A stretch of 20,344 nt of DNA from Phaeoceros laevis (taxonomy: Eukaryota; Anthocerotophyta; Anthocerotopsida; Notothyladales): contig JBNGIQ010009191.1 in NCBI GenBank assembly GCA_049999765.1, positions 61,633 through 81,976 of the forward strand, in the 5' to 3' direction. The notes under the pieces are model-generated. The model saw only the letters and a list, made by a program, of their open reading frames with translations. It did no database searches and was not told the origin of the DNA. Shown here piece by piece: positions 10,955 through 18,750 of this stretch. A program made the translations under genes and the position numbers. Numbering within the stretch: the stretch's first letter is position 1; each line of letters begins with the position of its first letter.

Positions 10955-11747
10955 GTTGTCTCTGTACAGAAGTTCCACCACATGCGTGCACCAGGGTCGT
11001 AAAGACCCTGGAATTAGCTTAGATCGCCTCAACGCACCCGTGGTCTTTGTTGTTTCTTCGCCCTGTCGTTTCATCCCTTACACAAGATATGTTTGCAACA
11101 CAGGATTCGAGTAAAGCCCGTTGACATAACTTAACGAGAACAGGATTCTCTGGGAGCACCTCCTTGGAGACAGACATACTAACTAAACGAGAACGAGACT
11201 TGTAGTCGTGACGGCCAGGGTGCAAGTACAATCAGTCCACGGGCCTCCGAAGTTGTGACGTCACAGAAAGGTTGTGGAAAAACGGAACACGAATTGTTGT
11301 CAAACTTCCAGAACCAGAATGTCCAAGAGATGTCGAGCAAAATGTGACGTTCTGGGCTTGGGGCATGGCCCTCCATGCCGTCCGCACCAAGGTGAGGTCG
11401 GTACATAGGCATGCCCCATGAAGCATGAGAGCATGGATGGTAGTGGAATGCAGCAACACGCAGAAAAGATACGTGTGTAACAAAATGTCATAAATTGTGA
11501 TAGTCTACCACACTCAGCCAGCATAAACCGAACTCGAACTACTGGAAGCTTAACCTTCCTCCCAGGGCTCGAACCTGCAAACCCGGGCTTGTCGGATGAA
11601 GCCGGGGCAGCTTTGCGCGTCCCGGTTGCTCCATCTCCTGAATCCTCCTCCTCCTCATCAGAGACAGTCCTCAGCTCGGTCTCCAAACCTACTCACAATC
11701 GATGATGCTGTTTTCGGCTGATTTTGCAAGGCCCAATTCCATTCCCG
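10955..11747. other. gene-poor stretch after the DUF2062-like gene
   Basis: The left part is presumably 3' UTR and includes a perfect 8-bp hairpin (CCAGGGTC, loop GTAAA, GACCCTGG) at 10991-11011. Further right no frame on either strand shows domain character. A minus-strand acidic frame around 11570-11686 (VSDEEEEDSGDG) comes from a simple TCC-rich tract and is not convincing as a gene. Confidence 0.45.
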
Positions 11748-11825
11748 ATGAGCAAAAAGCGGTTACCTGTGGCAATCTTGGGGATTGGCACGGTTGTCAC
11801 AGCAGCAGCCATGTTAGCAAGCTAG
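11748..11825 (+). CDS. possible 25-residue hydrophobic small ORF
   Basis: An ATG-initiated frame encodes a basic N-terminus (MSKKR) followed by an uninterrupted hydrophobic stretch (LPVAILGIGTVVTAAAMLA) and a stop. The pattern is that of a single-pass membrane or signal-anchor peptide. It lies about 250 bp upstream of the dioxygenase start on the same strand, so it could be in its promoter or in a long leader as an upstream ORF. At 25 residues chance is a real possibility, and I recognise no family. Confidence 0.2.
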   Translation: MSKKRLPVAILGIGTVVTAAAMLAS

Positions 11826-11947
11826 CGCTCCTTCAGAGTGTTCATCCAGATCCTGACAAAATTTCCAGGAATATTTTGTGGGGTGCAGGCCTGCTCTCAT
11901 GCCGTGAGTTGCCGCGAAGCCTCCTGAGTCGGACACTGTTGGTTTGG

Positions 11948-12063
11948 CCAGTCAGTCAGTCATCTCCAGGCTCCTTCCTTCCATCTTCCGTACACTCTTT
12001 TTATTCCCTCGGCCTTCTACCTCCTCCCTTTCCATATTCCGTAGTCTCTACCTGACTGACTGG
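11948..12063 (+). promoter_or_regulatory. pyrimidine-rich leader bracketed by a 12-bp inverted repeat
   Basis: CCAGTCAGTCAG at 11948-11959 is the exact reverse complement of CTGACTGACTGG at 12052-12063. Between them lie 92 bases that are strongly C/T-rich, like the Y-patch of plant core promoters and leaders. The right arm ends 11 bases before the dioxygenase ATG. If transcribed, the arms could pair and present the pyrimidine tract as a large loop next to the start codon. Function is inferred. Confidence 0.45.
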
Positions 12064-12074
12064 GAAGGTTGGCT

Positions 12075-13481
12075 ATGGAGGGCCTCCGGGTGTCAGCCGT
12101 TCCGCTGGGAGGAGGGGCCAGAGTCGACTCCCCTTCACAGAGTAGCAGTTGCAGCTCAGCCGCGCAGCTAGGACTGGGTACATTCGACAACTCGGCAGCG
12201 AAGAATCTTCTCCTCAGCAACAGCAAGTACTCATCTTTCCAGGACTACGTGTGGAAGGAGGGCGACAGGCCGCGCGTCCCGCACAATGGCTTCTCTCAGG
12301 CCTCGGATCTTCCTACCTTCGACCTGTCCGTGTTCAGAGATGACCGGGACGCGCACGCCAGGAAGCGGGCCATGGCGGAGCTGGGCAGTGCCACCAGGGA
12401 GTGGGGCTTCTTCCAGGTGACCAACCACGGGGTGGATCTGGATTTCATCCGCAAAGTGGAGGCAATGGCACGGGCTATGTTTGCGTTGCCTCCCGATCGG
12501 AAGCTTGCTGCTTTGCGGGAACCCACCAGCACCGACGGCTATTCCTGTGGGGCGCTGGGCGCCCTTATTCTGGGAGACCAGAGCGCCGGCAGCAGCAGGT
12601 TGGACAACATCAGCTGGCAGGAGACCTTCCACTTCCCTCAGACGCCCGAGGTGATTGAGAGCTTCACCAACGTCCTTTTCCCTGGCGGGAACGAGGAATT
12701 CAGGTGTGTTGTTGTAGTGGGCCGAGTTCCTAGCCCTCCAGCTCTTGTGTAGAATGCATTCATGTTGAAGCTTGGCTTGTCTGTTTCTGTACTGTTGAAT
12801 CAAGGTCAGGGATCCATGACTACTTCACACTTTTGGAAGCGCTGGGGCGGGAGGTGATTGAGCTGCTGACTGAGAACCTGGGTTGCAAGCCCGACTCGCT
12901 CACCTATAAGGACGGCAGGAAAGTCCAGCTGAGGAATGGGTTGAGGATGAACCTGTACCCGCCGTATCCCAACCCGGAGCTCACCATTGGCCTGGTCCCC
13001 CACACCGATCCCTGCCTCATCACCATCCTGCACCAGGACAGCGTTGGAGGCTTGCAGATTGAAAAAGATGGCAAGTGGGTAGCAGTGCGCCCTGAGCCAG
13101 ACTGCTTGGTCATCAACGTCGGAGACCCATTTCAGGTAAGTATCTCACTTGCTGATGAGGAATTTCTGCCCAACAACCCCGAATTGAGCTCACTCTGTGT
13201 CGGTGCCTGTTGTGCAGGTGTACAGCAATGACATATACCAGAGCGTGCTGCACAGGGCGGTGGTGAACAGCAGCCAGGAGCGCCTCTCCTTGGCCATGTT
13301 CATCAGGCCTCCCATGGATGCTGATTTAGCACCCTTCCCAGAGCTGCTGCGGGAGGGGAAGACCAACCCCTACATACCCTTCACGTATGCTGACTATCGG
13401 AAAGCTAACTTTGCCAACAAGATAGACGGCAGGAGCAATCTTGCTCGATTCCGAGTGCTTTCTGATGGAGCCTCTGCCTAA
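12075..13481 (+). CDS. 2-oxoglutarate/Fe(II)-dependent dioxygenase (gibberellin oxidase-like)
   Basis: This is a soluble, probably cytosolic plant oxidase using 2-oxoglutarate, O2 and ferrous iron. Exons 12075-12703, 12805-13135 and 13218-13481 give 407 residues. The N-terminal DIOX_N part includes ATREWGFFQVTNHGVD, and SWQETFHFP resembles gibberellin 20-oxidases. The C-terminal jelly roll has NLYPPYPNPELTIGLVPHTD with iron ligands His276 and Asp278, LTILHQD-like LITILHQDSVGGLQ, the distal ligand His332 in SVLHRAVVN, and the 2-oxoglutarate-binding Arg342/Ser344 pair in ERLS. All catalytic residues are present. The second intron ends CAAG rather than a strong acceptor, but only that choice keeps the frame. 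The N-terminal extension of about 60 residues is Ser-rich. The substrate cannot be fixed from sequence; gibberellin 20-oxidase-like activity is the nearest guess. Confidence 0.9.
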
Positions 13482-13519
13482 GTTTGCACCAGAAATTACA
13501 CATCATGAAAATGAATCCA

Positions 13520-14420
13520 AGCACCAACATGTTCTTCCTCATCATTTCTAGCTTGGAGCATGTGGATGCAGTTATCGCACCAGACTGCATCACAACTGTT
13601 GGCACGAATGGTACAAGGAAGTTGTGATACAATCGAGAACCGGAAGTCTTTGCGGGAACCATGTCGGTTGATGTATATGCAGAATGCAGGAGCTTGGACG
13701 ATGGTAGCCATGTGTTTGAGAAATGCCTCATCGTTATGTGGTTTCATGGAATTCCATGATCTTGGGGCATGCTGAGCTGAATGAGCGTAAAGCGGCCTTG
13801 CAGCTGTACACCAGGATGCAACGGGAAGGAGTGGTGACATCCAATGACCGAACATACGTCACTTTACTCAGAGCTTGCAGCAGCCTGGCAGAGTTGGAAG
13901 AGGCGAATGAAGGTGGTACTATGAACTTTGTCTGGAGGTTGTGAGAGGTTTCCACAGTGATATTATCAAATCAACGTTTCAGTCAGACGTGTTTGCGTCT
14001 ACCATTCTGGTACCGGTGGATGTCTGTGAAAAGTGCGGGAGGGCGAGCAGCCTGATTGACATGCATGGGAAATGTGGAAGCATGACGGATGCAGAGCAAG
14101 GTCTTTGATCAATGCCTTGTCAACAGGAACTTTGTCACATGTAGTGCCTTGATTGCAAAATATGCCTCTCAACGAGAAACTGATCCCGTTTTCCACCTCA
14201 TTCACAGGGTTGGTGGATGAAGGCATACGGCCAAACCAGCCACACGTTCCTCAGTGTTCTCACTGTATGCAGCCATGCAGATCTTCTGGCCCCTGGCCTA
14301 CTTGAGGCATGAGGATGGACTATGGCACAATGAGCACTTCATTTGTATGATAGATTTCCTGGGCCCCATAGGTCATCTGGACAAGGCTCAACACATGGCA
14401 AAGGAGATGAAATGGGGAAG
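13520..14420 (+). pseudogene. decayed PLS-class pentatricopeptide repeat (PPR) gene
   Basis: Successive PPR-like segments appear in order but in different frames: VFAGTMSVDVYAECRSLDD, then after a one-base shift PHRYVVSWNSMILGHAE and ALQLYTRMQREGV with LLRACSSLAELEE. Next come HSDIIKSTFQSDVFAST, SLIDMHGKCGSMTDAE, and finally an E-motif-like HFICMIDFLGPIGHLDKA near 14330. Known PLS proteins edit or process organellar RNA. Here stops and at least two frameshifts break every reading frame, and no complete start or DYW end is seen, so this is a relic. It begins directly downstream of the dioxygenase. Confidence 0.82.
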
Positions 14421-14798
14421 GGTGACAACGATAGTGAAATTCAAGGCTCGGAAGCATTCGGGCCAGAGCTGGTGGGCTGATATGTGGCAAGTGGTAGACA
14501 CCTTCGAATTCATTGTTGGGGACAATTGGGGACCTGAGACAATGGACTTAGGTAACTCCCTCGAGGAGAGGGGTTGCCGGATATAATCCCCGAGCACTCG
14601 TGTGCACAGACAGGCATTCAGAATGATCACCTGGTAGCTAGCTTCACCTAGCTAGAGCTACTGCTTTGTAGCTGGGCTGGTGGTTTCTGATGAGAGCAAT
14701 TGATAGCACAGGTCCACAGATCTATGTATATACTGAGATGGATTCTTGTGAGAAGTGAAGAAGCCAAGGAAATCAAGTGAGGTCCCGAATAGACTCAT
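14421..14798. other. spacer, nothing recognised
   Basis: Between the PPR relic and the nitroreductase stop I see no domain-bearing frame. Part of it may be the worn 3' end of the PPR relic and the 3' UTR of the nitroreductase on the minus strand. Confidence 0.4.
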
Positions 14799-15455
14799 TC
14801 ATACGGTGTCGAGAATGACAACGTTGTGGTCCAGGGGATCACGACCGATGTGCACAGCATTGCCAGGAAATTCAGGGTCGGAGTAGCCGATGGCCACGCC
14901 ACAGATGATGGCCAGCTCAGACGGAATGTCCAGTTCCCTACGAAGGACGTCCGGGTAGCCGACGATGGAGACCTCGCAGCAGGAGCCCAGCCCGCGGGCG
15001 GTTAGCGCCAGCAGCAGGGTTTGCACGTACATGCCGACGCTCATGGAGTCGGCACGGCCCAGAGCCTGGTGGATGCAGATGATGGCCAGCACGGGCGCCC
15101 CGAAGAACTCGTAATTGCGCAGCACCGCCGCAGCTCTGCCCGCTTTGTCGTCGCGAGCGATCCCCATGGCGCCGTACACCTGGGCACCCAGCTCCTGCCG
15201 GAAGTGCTTGAACTCCTCCGGCAGCGGTGGAATGTCGGGCGGCCCTTTCGTGGCTTCCTGCAGCAGCGCTTCCCTCAGCCGCTCTCGCCGGGCCCCTTCC
15301 GCAATCACCACGTGCCACGGCTGGATGTTGGAATTGGACGGCGCGCACTGCGCTAGTTCCAGGGCTTCCAGGAGCACCACTCGAGGCACCGGCTGGGACA
15401 GGAATTTGCGAGTGGAGTGCCGCGCTCTGATCGTTTGCTCCAGATCTGCCCCCAT
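14799..15455 (-). CDS. FMN-dependent nitroreductase family protein, intronless
   Basis: Members of this family use FMN and NAD(P)H to reduce nitro compounds, quinones or flavins as homodimers. The start is set at the first true ATG (MGADLEQTIRARHSTRKF), giving 218 residues, the usual length; an upstream in-frame extension begins only with GTG. The family pattern is complete: RHSTRKF near the N-terminus (FMN phosphate contacts), APSNSNIQPW, GAQVYGAMGI, the mid-helix SVGMYVQTLLLALTARGLGS, and the terminal GVAIGYSDPEFPGN with HIGRDPL. It has no introns and is visibly G+C-rich, unlike its intron-bearing neighbours, and its overall look is bacterial or fungal. I infer possible horizontal acquisition. 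Its natural substrate is unknown. Confidence 0.92.
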   Translation of the reverse strand: MGADLEQTIRARHSTRKFLSQPVPRVVLLEALELAQCAPSNSNIQPWHVVIAEGARRERLREALLQEATKGPPDIPPLPEEFKHFRQELGAQVYGAMGIARDDKAGRAAAVLRNYEFFGAPVLAIICIHQALGRADSMSVGMYVQTLLLALTARGLGSCCEVSIVGYPDVLRRELDIPSELAIICGVAIGYSDPEFPGNAVHIGRDPLDHNVVILDTV

Positions 15456-15563
15456 TTTGCGGCTACAGCACCACTTGCAAGCGGCACTAGTCTCCACAGC
15501 TCAGGACTGCCGGGTGGCCTCTCATATGGACACCAAAGGCATGCAAAGGACGAACGAGAGCTG

Positions 15564-15637
15564 GGATGGTCCAGGGGAAGGAAGCTCCTCAGGAAGAATC
15601 TGCTTTGGATGGTGCAGGGGAAGGAAGCTCCTGAGGA
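15564..15637. repeat. tandem duplication, period 43 bp
   Basis: The 30-base segment beginning GGATGGTCCAGGGGAAGGAA at 15564 recurs at 15607 with two C-to-G differences. The copies are directly adjacent with a 43-base period, and the second diverges after about 30 bases. It lies 110-180 bp upstream of the nitroreductase start, read on the minus strand. Confidence 0.75.
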
Positions 15638-15655
15638 AACTCCGGAAGAATCAAT

Positions 15656-15675
15656 TTTTTACACACGTGTAAAAA
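15656..15675. promoter_or_regulatory. G-box inside a 9-bp inverted repeat
   Basis: TTTTTACAC (15656-15664) and GTGTAAAAA (15667-15675) are perfect reverse complements around a 2-base spacer, and CACGTG sits at 15664-15669. CACGTG is bound by plant bZIP and bHLH factors. It is about 200 bp upstream of the nitroreductase ATG and about 370 bp upstream of the RAD9 relic. Binding is inferred. Confidence 0.4.
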
Positions 15676-16047
15676 TGTGCTGGAACCTATGGTAGCATCT
15701 GTCGGTGCATTTCCTGTCAGCTACTGTATATGCAAACTGCGTTCTTTCTCTTGACGGTAACAATATTCCACATGGTTTCGAAGTTTGGGATTCAAACAAA
15801 ACAACCATCGCCAAAAAAGTACCAGGCTGGTGTACACATGAGGAACCAGGCGGCTGCCATGCTGTGGATGAGTGCTATTGCAGCAGCTAGCGCCCACGCC
15901 CTTGCTAATGGCAGTAAACCGGGACACAGTCAGTGGTAGTTACGGTAATGGAAACAGTAGACAACCGAGACTCACCCGGCTGAAAGGTGCTACTCTGGGT
16001 TCAGCTGACTTGGGGGGTTTTGTTTTTGTTGTGCAGCTGAGGAGAGG

Positions 16048-17480
16048 ATGGAGTGTTTGTTGAGTGGGAACGAGATAAAGGCTCTGCACAGAGCTGTTGT
16101 GTGCCTTTCTCGCATCGTAAACGAAGTAGCTCTCCAAGCCGTTGCAGACAAGGTTGGATATCTAGCAAGCTTCCTATTTGCGTCCCAGTTGCCACTATGG
16201 TCTTTCTTTTAGGTTATTGTTGGATGAGCTCTCGATTGTGGACCCGTGTGTAGCTCAGACTTCAAACTTTCAGTACAACAATGTCAGCTCTCCTCACCAT
16301 CTGTTTAAAAGCTCAGTTTTTCGATGTGAATACATCAGTTGTCGGCTCCAGTAATTGGATGCCGTGCACTATTGAAGGTACGGCACCTGCATGAACTGGT
16401 AATTCTGATGCCTTGAGTGTGTTCAAAACAAGTAAGAACATGGACACTGTGTGTTTTTGAACCTAAGAAGCTGAATGTGCTTGTTTGGCTCGTTCTTCAG
16501 TCTGTGCAGGGTTCAGGACGCCACCAGGCAGCTGGCATGGGCAGGTTGTCGATCACCCTCCAAGACCGTGATGCAACGAAACTGCGGTGGAGTGTTGAAT
16601 GCTATAATGGTAAGTACTTCTTTGTGCACAAGAGTCCTTGTTCGCTGAAGGGGAAGAACCATGTTCTCGGATGTTGAGCTGTCTGTATTTGGTGATGGTC
16701 AGGTTTAAGGAAATGCCAAGAAGAAACTGTTCATCACCATGTCGCTGTCGATAGGAGTAGTCTTCCCAGCAACCTCAAGATTCCAATCGGCTGCTCGGAA
16801 ATTTCAGTCGTCTCTTCAGGAACTCACTTTGTTTGCTACTGAACCCTCTGAGACACCACTAGAGGCAGAAACTGGAACGGAGTCTAATGCTGTTGAACTG
16901 AGAAGCTACACGGATTTTGTCACAGGTGAGGCAAATGGTTACTGATGTGGCATGTCTCTATCTTCTCACGGAGTTTCTCTCAAAGTTGGTGCTGGTGTGT
17001 TTTGCAGACAGCACCATACACAGATGGTGGGCATTGCATACAGAGCTTTGGATTCGTCCTACAGAATGTCGGAGCTGCTGTTGATGTGACATTCAGTCTC
17101 AAAGAGATCAAGGCAGCGAGGTGTACCTCGAAGCTTCTATAAGAAGCCGGACGACTGGCAGTTGAGTTTGACGTTATAAGTACATAAATAGGTCTTTATT
17201 AGAGGATGATGGTCCTTTATGAGGCAGACATGCAATTCAATTTGGAGAAGGCTACGAGTTATGAAGACGAAACTTTTTTGAATATGGCACTTGCAGTTTT
17301 TCCTCTAGGAGTTGAGTGACAAGCCTGTTGTCTTCGTATATTTTTCCAACATCTTGTAGAGGACAAACCTTGCAGGCCCACACTACCAAGTCCAAAACGG
17401 GTCTGGACGATGGAAATTCAGATTTTGAGGCAACGTTAGTACTAGCAACTATGATGCTTTCTAAAGTTCTGAACTTGACA
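16048..17480 (+). pseudogene. RAD9: decayed RAD9 checkpoint-clamp gene
   Basis: RAD9 is a subunit of the nuclear 9-1-1 DNA-damage clamp. The first exon 16048-16152 is intact (MECLLSGNEIKALHR, LSRIVNEVALQAVADK) and ends at a GT donor. Downstream blocks follow the family order but jump frames. They are SSVFRCE (~16310), MGRLSITLQDRDATKLRW (16537-16609, followed by GTAAGT), VDRSSLPSNLK (~16750), and in another frame KFQSSLQELTLFATEPSE (~16800) with AVELRSYTDF. Then come ALHTELWIRPTE (~17030) and, shifted again, VGAAVDVTFSLKEIKA (~17065), and finally GLDDGNSDFEATLVLATMM (~17400). At least four frame changes and stops cannot be removed by ordinary splicing. Splice-site traces remain, so this is a once intron-bearing copy, not a retrocopy. 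The C-terminal tail is not recognisable. Confidence 0.85.
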
Positions 17481-18033
17481 CAGAAGCTGATGAGCAACAA
17501 GCTGCTGAACAAAGAAAAGGTCATCATTGTCTCCAATCTTCGAGGGCCAATTTCTCTTTTAAGGTTGGCGGTTAAAACTAGATTCTGGGGATCAGCTGCT
17601 CCAGCCTGCATCAAATACCTTTACTTTGTCCAATTGCCAGTAGCAACGCCGGTATTTGGAACAAATTCATGAGTAGGACTGTTGTTGCAGTCCAAATAAA
17701 AGGTCGGCTCGAAGAATAAACAAAAAGATAGTCGCCTCAATTGGATCCCTAGCAATGTCAAGCTCACCGTGTGGACTTAAAATGAGCTCCAAAATCAAAT
17801 ACCATACTCAACTCCCTGCTCAAACACCCACAAGGCACACACAACATGACTGTCAGAAAGCAACCCAAAACTTCAATATTCCTCTCTTCCCAAACGATTT
17901 AAGACGTTTCAAGATGCGATACTGTCCAGGAAGACTCACAAAGGATCCCGAGTCTCAGTTGTGTCTCCAGGTCCGCCTGCAAAAAAGACCAAGAGTGCCA
18001 TTATCCCAGTTTCCACAGTGGATTATTTCCGTC
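17481..18033. other. no gene recognised
   Basis: Downstream of the last RAD9-like block the frames lose similarity. A plus-strand frame runs 17755-18222 but is composed of unstructured Ser/Gln/Pro-rich sequence with no motif, and I treat it as chance. Confidence 0.45.
17695..17720 (+). terminator. two AATAAA polyadenylation-like hexamers
   Basis: AATAAA occurs at 17695-17700 and again at 17715-17720 on the plus strand, about 220 bp beyond the last RAD9-like block. The pair suggests the old 3' end of the RAD9 relic. The hexamer is common in AT-rich DNA, so support is weak. Confidence 0.3.
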
Positions 18034-18160
18034 ACAGTTGGTCAGTGCTCATCTGCACGGACTTCACAGTATCCAGATCCCAGATCTGAATGGTCAAGCC
18101 ACCTCTCGTTTCAGAACTGGTTGAGCTATGTACCTTTGTGCCTTTGGAAGGTATATCATG
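18034..18160 (-). pseudogene. WD40-like fragment
   Basis: Read on the minus strand, this stretch gives HDIPSKGTKVHSS followed by GGLTIQIWDLDTVKSVQM, whose IQIWDLDTVKSVQ matches the closing strand of a WD40 blade (aliphatic-x-W-D-L-x-T/S-G/V-K). The frame stops immediately after and no neighbouring blade is evident. It may be an exon, a relic, or chance. It lies on the same strand as the caspase-domain gene but is separated from it by a PPR relic. Confidence 0.3.
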
Positions 18161-18213
18161 CACTGAGAGCACATCATTCCCCATACGTTATGTTTGGGCG
18201 ATGCATCAAACTC

Positions 18214-18308
18214 CTGCTGTGAATGGAACATGCTATCAAACTTAGCATGCATATTTTCCAAAAAGCTGCTGTGAACGGAACATGCTATCACACTTTGCGT
18301 GCAAATTT
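18214..18308. repeat. tandem duplication, period 52 bp
   Basis: CTGCTGTGAATGGAACATGC at 18214 recurs at 18266 with one change, and the following ten bases also match with one change; similarity fades after about 40 bases. The copies are adjacent with a 52-base period. Confidence 0.7.
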
Positions 18309-18720
18309 ACAGATCCACTGCCCGCGGCCATATTGTCTTCCTCGTTCTTCTTGTTCTGCATTCCAAGAGGCAGCGCTGCTGCAACTGCACATGCCTGCAG
18401 GAGGCATACATAAGGGCAGAACTGAGTGGGATAAAATCTTGCTGCATATCAGAGAGGTCAAAAACATGTCAAACACTTCCCCAACGTTGTCTATGCTCCC
18501 AATCTTTGCATAAAAATGCAACCTGGCACCCACAACCATGTCATCTTGCAGAACTCCCTTCTCCATCTCATTTCCTGAAGGAAGGCTACTTCACCTACAG
18601 GAGCACATACCTGCAGCAGCCATACAAATGTAACGGAATTGGTGCGGCCACTGCCATTGTAAGGAATACGGGCTTCCTACCCATCCCCTGCTGGACATAG
18701 CCTCCGGTTATCACACGTCC
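18290..18720 (-). pseudogene. second decayed PPR fragment
   Basis: On the minus strand, reading from high to low coordinates, PPR-like pieces appear in three successive frames. They are ITGGYVQQGMGRK (~18680), NSVTFVWLLQVCAPVGEV (~18620), and VLQDDMVVGARLHFYAKIGS followed by IDNVGEVFD (~18490). The last corresponds to the usual V-G-x-x-L-x-x-x-Y-A-K-x-G-S-I-x-x-A-x-x-V-F-D of PLS-type repeats. Frameshifts and stops make it non-functional. It lies directly downstream of the caspase-domain gene on the same strand and is opposite in orientation to the other PPR relic. Confidence 0.72.
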
Positions 18721-18750
18721 AACTCTGTGAAACAAACTCAGAACATAGAC

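Larger units (their letters stand above)
15456..16047. other. intergenic with short tandem repeat and G-box palindrome
   Basis: No gene is supported between the nitroreductase and the RAD9 relic. The interval is the promoter side of both. It contains a 43-bp-period tandem duplication (15564-15637) and a G-box within a perfect inverted repeat (15656-15675). Several short open frames on the plus strand carry no domain. Confidence 0.45.

Noticed and set aside
11570-11686. Acidic minus-strand frame (VSDEEEEDSGDG) as a first exon
   Set aside because: The acidity comes from a simple TCC-rich tract, the first codon is not ATG, and no continuing exon is found.
12231-12803. 190-residue minus-strand open frame
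   Set aside because: It is antisense to the dioxygenase first exon and follows the G+C-rich codons of the real gene.
15115-15672. 185-residue plus-strand open frame
   Set aside because: It mirrors the nitroreductase on the opposite strand; high G+C at third positions removes stops there.
17755-18222. 155-residue plus-strand open frame
   Set aside because: It has low-complexity composition, no domain and no splice or start context, and it crosses the WD40-like fragment in antisense.
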